Assembly: GCA_035645275.1 (NCBI GenBank)
Contig: DASQMX010000020.1
Span: forward strand, 1-34,269
Reading direction: 5' to 3'
Origin: Paranoxybacillus sp035645275
GTDB taxonomy: Bacteria; Bacillota; Bacilli; Bacillales; Anoxybacillaceae
DNA length: 34,269 nt
Each line of letters opens with the position of its first letter. The first letter of the stretch is position 1. Shown one piece after another: positions 26,984-33,698 of the stretch. A program made the position numbers and the translations under genes. The notes below the pieces were generated by a model that was not told the DNA's origin, did no database searches, and saw nothing but the letters and a program-made list of their open reading frames with translations.

Positions 26984-27274
26984 ATGTCAAGAATTTCTAT
27001 TGAACAAGTAAAACACGTGGCCCACTTGGCGCGTTTAGCGATTACCGATGAAGAAGCTGAAATGTTTACGAAGCAATTAGACGCGATTATTACATTTGCC
27101 GAGCAATTAAACGAGCTTGATACAGAAAACGTTCCGCCAACATCACACGTGCTTGATATGAAAAACGTCATGCGCGAGGATGTACCAACACCGGGAATTC
27201 CGCGTGAGGAAGTCTTGAAAAACGCACCGGACCATCAAGACGGGCAATTCCGCGTACCAGCGATTTTAGAGTAA
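26984..27274 (+). CDS. gatC: Asp-tRNA(Asn)/Glu-tRNA(Gln) amidotransferase subunit C
   Basis: 96 aa. The small subunit that wraps around and stabilises GatA in the GatCAB complex. It has the family pattern: VKHVAHLARLAITDEEAEMFTKQLDAIITFAEQLNELDTENVPPTSHV, then MREDVPTPGIPREEVLKNAP and a conserved end (FRVPAILE). The ATG is preceded by GGAGGTGA. gatA starts 12 bases later. The 167 bases before it hold no clear promoter. Confidence 0.96.
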   Translation: MSRISIEQVKHVAHLARLAITDEEAEMFTKQLDAIITFAEQLNELDTENVPPTSHVLDMKNVMREDVPTPGIPREEVLKNAPDHQDGQFRVPAILE

Positions 27275-27286
27275 GGAGGGAAGACG

Positions 27287-28744
27287 ATGTCATTATTTGA
27301 CCATAAAATTTCTGAACTACATAGCATGCTACATAAAAAAGAAATCTCTGTTTCTGATTTAGTCAATGAATCATTTAAACGCATTTCTGAAGTAGAAGAT
27401 AAAGTGCAAGCGTTTTTAACATTAGATGAAGAAAACGCCCGCGCAAAAGCGAAAGAATTAGATGAAAAGCTTGCGACAGAAAAAGAATTTGGCTTACTTT
27501 TTGGTATGCCGATTGGAATTAAAGACAATATCGTAACAAAAGGGCTGCGCACAACATGCGCAAGTAAAATTCTTTATAACTTTGACCCAATTTATGATGC
27601 GACGGTCATGCAGCGCCTGCATGAAGCGGATGCGATTACGATTGGTAAATTAAATATGGACGAGTTTGCGATGGGCTCATCGACTGAGAACTCTGGCTTC
27701 CAATTAACACGCAACCCTTGGGATTTAGAGCGTGTACCGGGCGGTTCCAGCGGTGGTTCCGCAGCAGCGGTTGCCGCAGGGGAAGTACCGTTTGCGTTAG
27801 GTTCTGACACAGGTGGTTCTATCCGTCAGCCAGCAGCATTCTGCGGTGTTGTTGGGTTAAAACCTACATATGGCCGTGTATCTCGCTTTGGTCTTGTTGC
27901 CTTCGCATCTTCACTTGACCAAATTGGACCAATTACGCGCACAGTAGAAGATAACGCGTACCTTTTACAAGTGATCGCAGGTCTTGACCCAATGGACTCT
28001 ACATCTGCGAACGTCGATGTTCCTGATTATGTATCCGCATTAACAGGCGACATTAAAGGCTTAAAAATTGCTGTGCCAAAAGAATATTTAGGTGAAGGTG
28101 TATCTGAAGAAGTTCGTCAATCTGTATTAGATGCCTTAAAAGTATTGGAAGGCCTTGGCGCAACATGGGAAGAAGTATCGCTTCCACACTCTAAATATGC
28201 ATTAGCTACTTATTATTTATTAGCGTCTTCAGAAGCGTCTGCGAACCTTGCCCGCTTTGACGGTGTTCGTTACGGCTATCGCACTGACAATGCGAAAAAC
28301 TTAATTGATATGTACAAACAAACACGCAGTGAAGGCTTCGGTAACGAAGTAAAACGCCGCATTATGCTTGGTACATTTGCGTTAAGCTCTGGCTATTATG
28401 ATGCTTACTACAAAAAAGCGCAAAAAGTGCGGACATTAATTAAACAAGACTTTGAAAAAGTGTTTGAAAAATACGATGTCATTATCGGACCAACAACGCC
28501 GACACCTGCGTTTAAAATCGGCGAGAAAACAAGCGATCCATTAACAATGTATGCAAACGACATTTTAACGATTCCAGTCAACCTTGCCGGCGTTCCGGGA
28601 ATTTCCGTTCCGTGCGGATTCGTTAATGGCTTGCCAGTGGGATTACAAATCATCGGTAAACACTTCGACGAAAGCACAATTTACCGCGTTGCTCACGCGT
28701 TTGAACAAGCAACTGACTATCATAAACAAAAACCAGCACTGTAA
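27287..28744 (+). CDS. gatA: Asp-tRNA(Asn)/Glu-tRNA(Gln) amidotransferase subunit A
   Basis: 485 aa, amidase-signature enzyme. It hydrolyses glutamine and passes ammonia to GatB. The Ser-cisSer-Lys triad is complete: Lys79 in GIKDNIV, Ser154 in PGGSSGGSAAA and Ser178 in SDTGGSIRQPA. The length is the usual one. GGAGGG lies before the ATG. It is followed after 13 bases by gatB. Confidence 0.97.
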   Translation: MSLFDHKISELHSMLHKKEISVSDLVNESFKRISEVEDKVQAFLTLDEENARAKAKELDEKLATEKEFGLLFGMPIGIKDNIVTKGLRTTCASKILYNFDPIYDATVMQRLHEADAITIGKLNMDEFAMGSSTENSGFQLTRNPWDLERVPGGSSGGSAAAVAAGEVPFALGSDTGGSIRQPAAFCGVVGLKPTYGRVSRFGLVAFASSLDQIGPITRTVEDNAYLLQVIAGLDPMDSTSANVDVPDYVSALTGDIKGLKIAVPKEYLGEGVSEEVRQSVLDALKVLEGLGATWEEVSLPHSKYALATYYLLASSEASANLARFDGVRYGYRTDNAKNLIDMYKQTRSEGFGNEVKRRIMLGTFALSSGYYDAYYKKAQKVRTLIKQDFEKVFEKYDVIIGPTTPTPAFKIGEKTSDPLTMYANDILTIPVNLAGVPGISVPCGFVNGLPVGLQIIGKHFDESTIYRVAHAFEQATDYHKQKPAL

Positions 28745-28757
28745 GGGGGTAAGAAGA

Positions 28758-30188
28758 ATGAACTTTGAAATGGTCATCGGACTTGAAGTCCACGTCGAGC
28801 TGAAAACAAAGTCGAAAATTTTCTCAAGCAGTCCAACCGACTTCGGAGCGCCCCCAAACACACAAACGAACGTGATTGACTTAGGTTATCCAGGGGTTCT
28901 CCCTGTTTTAAACAAACAAGCGGTTGAATTTGCGATGAAAGCGGCAATGGCATTAAACTGTGAAATCGCGACACATACAAAATTCGACCGCAAAAACTAT
29001 TTCTATCCAGACAACCCGAAAGCGTACCAAATTTCGCAATATGACCAACCAATCGGCAAAAATGGCTGGATTGAAATTGAGGTAAACGGCAAAAAGAAAA
29101 AAATCGGTATTACGCGCATTCACCTTGAAGAAGATGCCGGTAAGTTAATGCATACAGGCGACGGTTATTCACTAGTTGACTTTAACCGTCAAGGTACACC
29201 ATTAATCGAGATTGTATCAGAGCCAGATATCCGCTCACCGGAAGAAGCATATGCGTACCTTGAAAAGTTAAAATCGATTATCCAATATACCGGCGTGTCC
29301 GATTGTAAGATGGAAGAAGGTTCGCTTCGCTGCGACGCAAACATCTCGCTTCGTCCAATCGGTTCGGACAAGTTCGGTACAAAAACAGAGTTGAAAAACT
29401 TAAACTCATTCAACTTCGTGCGTATGGGCTTGGAATACGAAGCGAAGCGCCAAGAGAAAATTCTTCTTTCCGGCGGAGTGATTCAACAAGAAACACGCCG
29501 CTTTGACGAAGCAACAAAAACAACGATTTTAATGCGCGTCAAAGAAGGTTCGGAAGACTATCGCTACTTCCCAGAACCAGACCTTGTTGCGCTTTACATT
29601 GATGATGAGTGGAAAGAGCGCGTCCGCGCAACGATTCCAGAGCTTCCAGACCAACGTAAAAAACGCTACATTGAAGAACTTGGTCTGCCTGAGTATGATG
29701 CAAAAGTGTTAACATTAACAAAAGAAATGGCAGACTTCTTTGAGGCGACAGTAGCAAACGGTGCCGATCCGAAACTTGCTTCCAACTGGCTGATGGTTGA
29801 AGTATCCGGATACTTAAATGCGGAACAAAAAGAGCTTCATGAAATCGCGTTAACACCAGAAAGCCTTGCTGGTATGATTAAACTAATTCAAAACGGCACG
29901 ATTTCTTCAAAAATCGCGAAGAAAGTGTTTAAAGAGCTTGTCGAAAAAGGCGGAGATCCAGAACAAATCGTCAAAGAAAAAGGTCTTGTCCAAATCTCTG
30001 ATGAAGCGACATTGCGCAAAATCGTTCTCGAAGTGCTCGATGCGAACCCGCAATCTATCGAAGACTTCAAAAACGGAAAAGACCGCGCGATTGGCTTCTT
30101 AGTCGGTCAAATTATGAAAGCGACAAAAGGACAAGCCAACCCGCCGCTTGTTAACAAGTTGCTGTTAGAAGAAATTAATAAACGTTAA
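28758..30188 (+). CDS. gatB: Asp-tRNA(Asn)/Glu-tRNA(Gln) amidotransferase subunit B
   Basis: 476 aa. It phosphorylates and then amidates mischarged Glu-tRNA(Gln) or Asp-tRNA(Asn). The start ATG 28758 (AAGGGGGT upstream) gives the standard MNFEMVIGLEVHVELKTKSKIFSS; the open frame extends upstream inside gatA but has no support. Other marks are DLGYPGVLPVLN, HLEEDAGK, DFNRQGTPLIEIVSEPD and the C-terminal GatB/YqeY helical domain (AGMIKLIQNGTISSKIAKKVF, then GFLVGQIMKATKGQANP). A terminator follows at once. Confidence 0.97.
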   Translation: MNFEMVIGLEVHVELKTKSKIFSSSPTDFGAPPNTQTNVIDLGYPGVLPVLNKQAVEFAMKAAMALNCEIATHTKFDRKNYFYPDNPKAYQISQYDQPIGKNGWIEIEVNGKKKKIGITRIHLEEDAGKLMHTGDGYSLVDFNRQGTPLIEIVSEPDIRSPEEAYAYLEKLKSIIQYTGVSDCKMEEGSLRCDANISLRPIGSDKFGTKTELKNLNSFNFVRMGLEYEAKRQEKILLSGGVIQQETRRFDEATKTTILMRVKEGSEDYRYFPEPDLVALYIDDEWKERVRATIPELPDQRKKRYIEELGLPEYDAKVLTLTKEMADFFEATVANGADPKLASNWLMVEVSGYLNAEQKELHEIALTPESLAGMIKLIQNGTISSKIAKKVFKELVEKGGDPEQIVKEKGLVQISDEATLRKIVLEVLDANPQSIEDFKNGKDRAIGFLVGQIMKATKGQANPPLVNKLLLEEINKR

Positions 30189-30195
30189 TGTTTAG

Positions 30196-30230
30196 CGCTG
30201 GCTGTGTGCGATACGCAGCCGGCGTTTTTT
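30196..30230 (+). terminator. Terminator of gatCAB
   Basis: CGCTGGCTGTG (30196-30206) pairs with CGCAGCCGGCG (30214-30224), with two G-T pairs, and is followed by six T. It starts 7 bases after the gatB stop. Confidence 0.93.
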
Positions 30231-30557
30231 GTTATCAACTTTCAAAGTCGTATAAATTAAGAAGCCTTGGCAGTGACGTAACAGAAGCCGATCATCTATT
30301 CCATGAATTCCAAACAAAAATGGGCAATGTCCTTGAGGAAGAGGAATTATGAGAGCCAGATTTCTTGAGGACGATCTCTTAATAAACGTTGAGGAGGGGC
30401 ATTGTTCTCGAGTAGCAATATTTATATGAATTTTTATCGTCGACTTACAATAGCGTTGTAACTCCAGGAGATCGACGACAAAAGAGAATTCCAGAAAACG
30501 CGCAGTTACAGACGATTTTCGTACTTTACAAAAAAAGTGAAGGGTAAAAAAGGAATT
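30231..30557 (+). other. Gene-free stretch with decayed coding remnants
   Basis: No complete gene is supported. Short plus-strand frame pieces look protein-like but are broken by stops and frame changes: about 31 residues ending TEADHLFHEFQTKMGNVLEEEEL near 30352, then MRARFLEDDLLINVEEG, then LQEIDDKREFQKTRSYRRF. They could be one degraded gene, but I cannot name it. In B. subtilis, gatB is followed here by dgkB; nothing like DgkB is seen. Confidence 0.35.
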
Positions 30558-30603
30558 TTTCATATCGCATAGAAAAAAGTTATAATATCAACGATTTTTT
30601 GGG
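30558..30603 (+). promoter_or_regulatory. CRISPR leader-like sequence with a -10 element
   Basis: An AT-rich stretch holds a perfect TATAAT (30581-30586), with only a weak -35 (TTTCAT, 30558-30563). Transcription would start near 30592, about 12 bases before the first CRISPR repeat. CRISPR leaders carry such a promoter just before repeat 1 in this orientation (repeats ending GAAAC). Confidence 0.45.
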
Positions 30604-30633
30604 GTTTTTATCTTAACTATGAGGAATTGAAAC
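30604..30633 (+). CRISPR. Single leader-proximal CRISPR repeat (30 nt)
   Basis: A 30-nt repeat, GTTTTTATCTTAACTATG then AGGAATTGAAAC, of the type seen with subtype I-B and III systems in Geobacillus and relatives. It is the best-kept of the four copies in the window. No second repeat follows at spacer distance; instead a small gene begins 45 bases later. The other copies start 900 bases downstream. Confidence 0.75.
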
Positions 30634-30677
30634 AGTGTCACAATTTGAGTGCATACTGTATTATAGGAGAAGGAAAA

Positions 30678-30857
30678 ATGCATGTTACAAGTTCATCATA
30701 TATGGTTATTAAAAATGGAGATAAACATTTATTAGTAAAAATTATTGGTGAATATGAAGCTGAAAAGCAAGCCTATAACGATATGATTGATATACTGATG
30801 GGTGGAAAATCAGCAGAAGTAGTAGAAAAGATATTTAAGCAAAATAATGAAATTTAA
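30678..30857 (+). CDS. Hypothetical 59-aa protein in the CRISPR-flanked cassette
   Basis: 59 aa from ATG 30678, preceded by TAGGAGAAGG. The sequence is MHVTSSSYMVIKNGD, then HLLVKIIGEYEAEKQAYNDM, then IDILMGGKSAEVVEKIFKQNNEI. It has no signal peptide or membrane helix; I would expect a small beta-alpha fold with a helical, acidic C-terminal half. I do not recognise a family. It starts 45 bases after a CRISPR repeat and is followed after 26 bases by an HTH gene, so the two probably form an operon. The open frame continues upstream into the repeat, but only this ATG has a ribosome site. Confidence 0.6.
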   Translation: MHVTSSSYMVIKNGDKHLLVKIIGEYEAEKQAYNDMIDILMGGKSAEVVEKIFKQNNEI

Positions 30858-30883
30858 TTTACAATCAATAGGGGGTAGATAAA

Positions 30884-31219
30884 ATGAGTGAAGAACAAAT
30901 TCGAAAAGAACTAGGTGAATATATTGAAAAGAAGATGGTTGAAAGAGAGGCGTATTTACGCAGAGAAGGGAAAATTAAAAAAGGTCGGAAACTTTCTCGT
31001 ACTTACATGGCAAAAGAAGTGCTTGGAGTATCTACCACTTGGTTTAGTGGTATTATCAACGGAGAATATGAAGCAAATGATGAAATTTTAATTCGAATTG
31101 CTCAGTTTTTAGAAATTGATGAACATGAGTTATTTAGAAAGGCAAGAAGAGTTCACCCAGATATTTTAGAAAAAGTCAAGCGTGAATATTTAGGCGAATA
31201 TTATGTGCCAAATTTGTAA
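30884..31219 (+). CDS. XRE-like helix-turn-helix protein
   Basis: 111 aa. A charged N-terminal helix (EEQIRKELGEYIEKKMVERE) is followed by a HTH region, LSRTYMAKEVLGVSTTWFSGIINGEYEANDEILIRIAQFLEIDEHELFRKA (about 38-88): a Cro/C1-type DNA-binding domain with the recognition helix near STTWFSGIING. The basic tail is RRVHPDILEKVKREYLGEYY. It is preceded by AGGGGGT. It lies second in a small plus-strand cassette between CRISPR repeats. Its 3' end touches a perfect 16-bp palindrome that could be its own or a neighbour's operator. Small HTH genes next to a tiny gene recall phage acr-aca pairs, but this is only a resemblance in layout. Confidence 0.75.
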   Translation: MSEEQIRKELGEYIEKKMVEREAYLRREGKIKKGRKLSRTYMAKEVLGVSTTWFSGIINGEYEANDEILIRIAQFLEIDEHELFRKARRVHPDILEKVKREYLGEYYVPNL

Positions 31220-31235
31220 AGTATTAATTAATACT
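31220..31235. repeat. Perfect 16-bp palindrome
   Basis: AGTATTAATTAATACT reads the same on both strands and begins directly after the HTH gene stop. It could be a dimer operator or a weak terminator stem; no clean T run follows. Confidence 0.5.
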
Positions 31236-31360
31236 TATTTAAAGGTGTTGGTAACGGATATTATCGAGGAAAGTTTTGAATAATCTAAAATAATTACTTG
31301 CTAAATAAAAAATATGTTGTAATCTTTCTTAGATATGTGATTAATTGGTAGTGAGTTGTT

Positions 31361-31507
31361 TTGAAAAATCAAAATAATAACGGTGAGTACAGTTTGTTTT
31401 TGTTTGTGTTAGATGTATTATATATTTTCTTTTGTCCTCCAATGTTAAAGCTGTATCTTTTAGTTGCATTTATTACTTGGATTATGTGTTATTTTAAACA
31501 TGCATAA
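31361..31507 (+). CDS. Possible 48-aa membrane protein
   Basis: A TTG-started frame gives MKNQNNNGEYSLFLFVLDVL, then YIFFCPPMLKLYLLVAFITW, then IMCYFKHA. Two hydrophobic segments are separated by a Cys-Pro-Pro turn, with a polar start and a basic end. The ribosome site is weak (GGTAGTGAG). It lies between the HTH gene and the decayed repeats and may belong to the same cassette. A chance frame cannot be excluded. Confidence 0.38.
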   Translation: MKNQNNNGEYSLFLFVLDVLYIFFCPPMLKLYLLVAFITWIMCYFKHA

Positions 31508-31533
31508 GAAAGTGGAAAATTAAATTGGCAAAC

Positions 31534-31695
31534 AGTTTTATCTTAACTATAAGGAATTAAAACTTGATTTTCGCATTAGTTGTGGAGTTTTTTAGTCATT
31601 GTTTTTATCTTAACTACAAGGAATTGAAACAACTCAATAAACGTGCACTTGTCTTCTCAGCTGTACGTTTTTATCTTAGCTATGAGAATTGAAAC
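31534..31695 (+). CRISPR. Decayed three-repeat CRISPR remnant
   Basis: Three degenerate copies of the repeat at 30604 are present: 31534-31563 (start AGTTTT, end AATTAAAAC), 31601-31630 (ACTACAAGG inside) and 31667-31695 (one G lost, TTAGCTATGAGAATTG). Two spacers lie between them, 37 nt (31564-31600) and 36 nt (31631-31666). All are in the same orientation. After the last repeat come 30 bases and then an IS3-type end, so insertion probably truncated the array. No cas gene is in the window. Confidence 0.85.
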
Positions 31696-31725
31696 ACCAA
31701 CATTTCTAATGCGATCTTATTAGCC

Positions 31726-32288
31726 CCCTAATGAATTTGGACACTCGATAAGGTTGTTTTTTACGATCGTAGTGATCAAATGAAGGGGGTTTTGGAGAAA
31801 ACATTCCAAGGAATTTAAATTGCAAGTGGTGAAAGAAGTATTAGAAGTTGGACATAAAGCATTAGTGGCTAGACGGTATGAGATTAGCTCGAATCTAGTC
31901 CAGCGATGGGGGAAAGCTTATCAAGAAGGGCAACTAGAGGAATTGTCTGAAATCCCCTCCTCTTCGGCTGAGGTAAAAAAGCTGAAGGAGGAAAACGAAC
32001 AACTCAAAAAGTTATTAGGGAAAAGATTTAGAAATCGCGATTTTGCGTGATTTGATAAAAAAGAAGAGACCTCACTTACTGAAAGATTGGAAGCAGCCGA
32101 GCGAGTGGATCAAGAAAGGATATCCGATTACGAGAGTGCCGGAGATTTTTGAAATCAACCGCTTGACCTATTATTACTAACAAAACGGAAAAGTGGGGGA
32201 GAAAGCAGTAGCCGGGGGACATCCAACCTCCGGCTACTTTTCTTGCCAAAAAAAATAAAATTAAGATAGGATGTGTCCAATATTAGGG
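31726..32288 (+). mobile_element. Internally deleted IS3-family element
   Basis: The ends are inverted: CCCTAATGAATTTGGACA (31726-31743) against TGTCCAA plus TATTAGGG (32274-32288). The copy is only 563 bp, where a full IS3-family element is about 1.2-1.5 kb: it keeps the orfA region and the first residues of orfB and has lost the catalytic part. A 12-bp hairpin (32207-32218 with 32227-32238) lies before the right end. It follows the last CRISPR repeat by 30 bases. Confidence 0.75.
31820..32180 (+). pseudogene. IS3-family transposase orfA/orfB remnant
   Basis: The frame begins in KHSKEFKLQVVKEVLEVGHKALVARRYEISSNLVQRWGKAYQEGQ, a typical IS3 orfA helix-turn-helix, and continues through the leucine-zipper stretch VKKLKEENEQLKKLLG. 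No proper start remains: a stop (TGA) lies in frame just upstream. After GKR the frame breaks near 32025-32030; shifting it restores DLEIAILRDLIKKKRPHLLKDWKQP and EIFEINRLTYYY, then a stop at 32178. No D-D-E residues remain, so it cannot move by itself. Confidence 0.8.
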
Positions 32289-32399
32289 AGCAATCCGATT
32301 TTTATAGATTACTATGTAATTTTTTCAGATTAAAGTATATTAAAATAAGTTGTGTATTAATAAATATTAGACATCAAAGATGAACGTGGAGGAAAATAT

Positions 32400-32573
32400 A
32401 TGGAATGGTTGATAGTATGGGCTCCAATGCTTGAGTTTCTTATAGGGGGCCTAGCTGTTTTTTTCTTGGCTGAGAAATTTAAAGAAGTAGCATCTATCAT
32501 GATTTTTCAGTTTATACTATATATGGTTCTTATGAATGCCTTACTGATATATGGTTTTTGGATTAAACATTAG
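32400..32573 (+). CDS. Hypothetical 57-aa membrane protein
   Basis: MEWLIVWAPMLEFLIGGLAVFF, then a charged turn LAEKFKEVAS, then IMIFQFILYMVLMNALLIYGFWIKH. It reads as a two-helix hairpin. The ATG has a strong ribosome site (GTGGAGG, 8 bases upstream). The stop codon TAG lies inside the left end of the palindromic element at 32570, so the original C-terminus may have been different. No family is recognised. Two-helix proteins of this size include toxins and holin-like proteins, but nothing here proves such a role. Confidence 0.58.
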   Translation: MEWLIVWAPMLEFLIGGLAVFFLAEKFKEVASIMIFQFILYMVLMNALLIYGFWIKH

Positions 32574-32710
32574 AAGTTTTCTAGGTTTATCTATATAAAT
32601 CCAGATTGATTTGCCGACATATATAAAACGTCTCAACCGCTCTTTTGTCTAACATAAACGCCTTACTTATGTCGATTTTTCAAGATGAACTTATATAGAG
32701 AAACTTCTAA
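32570..32710. mobile_element. MITE-like 141-bp imperfect palindrome
   Basis: TTAGAAGTTT (32570-32579) is exactly inverted at 32701-32710 (AAACTTCTAA). Further in, TCTATATAA and TTGA...CGACATA recur inverted, so nearly the whole element folds on itself; the left arm has about 10 extra bases. It ends in TA on both sides (TTA-GAAG...CTTC-TAA), as expected for insertion into a TA site. It has no open reading frame. These are the marks of a MITE moved by a transposase encoded elsewhere. Confidence 0.62.
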
Positions 32711-32751
32711 TACTTGTAAGTAAATACATATTGCAGTTCACATATATGAAT

Positions 32752-32780
32752 ATCCCCCTCGCTCCACGCAAGGGGGGAAT
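32752..32780 (-). terminator. Possible terminator of the pspA unit
   Basis: ATCCCCCT and AGGGGGGAAT form a G+C stem around an 11-base loop, about 30 bases after the pspA stop on the minus strand. The bases after the stem (ATATTCAT) are only weakly T-rich, so its strength is doubtful. Confidence 0.4.
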
Positions 32781-32808
32781 CTATATAAAAAGGGGGATGA
32801 TTAGGAAG

Positions 32809-33459
32809 CTATTGGGCTGCTTTTAGTTGCTCTAGTTCTTTTTCGACTTCCTCTTGAAGCAGAGGGTCGAGGTGAAGCGGTTTGGTTGATTCGTATACAT
32901 AGCCGCTCGCCTTTACTTCGGCTTCAAGGACGAATACGCGCTCTTCCATTCTTGCAAATCCTTTTAGTGCACGATCTGGACTAAAAGAAATGAGTGACGT
33001 ATTGATATCTTTAATCGCTTGCGCGGCATGGGCGCGGGCGATTAAGTCCAGCTGCTTTACTTTTAGCTCCTCATACTTTTCTTTGAGCTGCTTTAATTGT
33101 TCCGTTAAGTATGTTGTTTTTTCTTTTAATGCTTCATATTGTTGTTGATAGGAAGAAAGTTTTTTCTCATAAGCAATTTTTTCTTGCAGCGCCATTTTCG
33201 CGATTGTTTCTTCCTCGCGTTCTACGGCCAGTTTCGCTTGGCGCGTTCTTTTTTCAATCATTTCTTTCGCTTGTTGGATCAGCCGTTCATAGCGTTGTTC
33301 AACGGCAAGTTGTTGCGATAAGGCAGCTTGTGCTTTTTCGATTTGTTCTTCGAGCTCGCGAAGGTATTGTTTTGTCATGCTGATCGGGTCTTCTAATCGA
33401 TCGACAAAGTCATGTAAATCGGCGAGCATAACGTTTTTGACCCGTTTAAAAAGTCCCAT
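32809..33459 (-). CDS. PspA/IM30 family protein
   Basis: 216 aa. It begins MGLFKRVKNVMLADLHDFVDRLEDP, the amphipathic start helix and conserved Asp-Pro of PspA/IM30 proteins, which line and protect stressed membranes as large oligomers (ESCRT-III related). The rest is almost all coiled coil (about residues 25-150), then RALKGFARMEERVFVLEAEVKASGYV. The start is ATG 33459 with AAGGAGG 7 bases upstream; a longer frame start lies in the neighbour. The ATG shares its A with the stop of the upstream membrane gene (TAATG), so translation should be coupled. It is not the LiaH or YdjF setting of B. subtilis. Confidence 0.9.
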   Translation of the reverse strand: MGLFKRVKNVMLADLHDFVDRLEDPISMTKQYLRELEEQIEKAQAALSQQLAVEQRYERLIQQAKEMIEKRTRQAKLAVEREEETIAKMALQEKIAYEKKLSSYQQQYEALKEKTTYLTEQLKQLKEKYEELKVKQLDLIARAHAAQAIKDINTSLISFSPDRALKGFARMEERVFVLEAEVKASGYVYESTKPLHLDPLLQEEVEKELEQLKAAQ

Positions 33460-33668
33460 TATTCTTCCTCCTTTTGAATTTTCTTTTCCCATTCATCTAA
33501 AAAATCACGTTGCTGCATGATAGGAGTTGTCAATGATGGCAGCTCTCGGCGTTTCGTTTGTTTATAGATGGCGTAAACGGCGAATAATACTAACGGAATA
33601 AGCAAGATTTTTGGTAAAAGCGCCACGAATCCAATGACCATGAACGCCAGTCCTGCCCACTTCCACAC
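33459..33668 (-). CDS. Small membrane protein coupled to PspA
   Basis: 69 aa from ATG 33668. MWKWAGLAFMVIGFVALLPKILLIPLVLFAVYAIY forms one or two hydrophobic helices, then a charged tail KQTKRRELPSLTT...LDEWEKKIQKEEE on the cytosolic side. It could be the membrane partner that recruits PspA, as LiaI does for LiaH. The ribosome site before the ATG is poor, and the frame stays open upstream to the IS end near 33700, so the real 5' part and promoter may have been cut away by the insertion. Confidence 0.68.
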   Translation of the reverse strand: MWKWAGLAFMVIGFVALLPKILLIPLVLFAVYAIYKQTKRRELPSLTTPIMQQRDFLDEWEKKIQKEEE

Positions 33669-33698
33669 ATGGGAACGGTTCGCTGTTTTCCAAATTGG

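Noticed and set aside
26802..26990. Minus-strand frame of 62 codons between the Lrp gene and gatC, with a fairly protein-like sequence ending YAKPSQLF
   Set aside because: The start would be a TTG with no ribosome site, and it overlaps the gatC ribosome site and the Lrp gene end. It could be a remnant of a lost gene, but there is not enough to call it.
30192..30563. Minus-strand frame of 123 codons after gatB
   Set aside because: It begins in the AT-rich leader area and ends in the gatB terminator stem; the composition is Arg, Leu, Phe and Ser-rich without motifs.
31601..31695. Idea that the degenerate repeats with spacers are a CreA-type regulatory RNA of a CreTA toxin system
   Set aside because: CreTA lies by cas genes with a toxin RNA next to it. 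No cas gene is here, and I found no match of either spacer to a nearby promoter by eye. A plain decayed array is simpler.
32207..32238. 12-bp hairpin followed by TTTTCTT in the IS remnant, as an independent terminator
   Set aside because: The same bases read as IS coding sequence (AVAGGHPTSGY) in the restored frame, so the stem may be chance; it is noted under the element instead.
33111..33383. Plus-strand 90-codon frame inside pspA
   Set aside because: Antisense to the coiled-coil part of PspA; the Phe and Leu richness comes from the Glu and Lys codons of the other strand.
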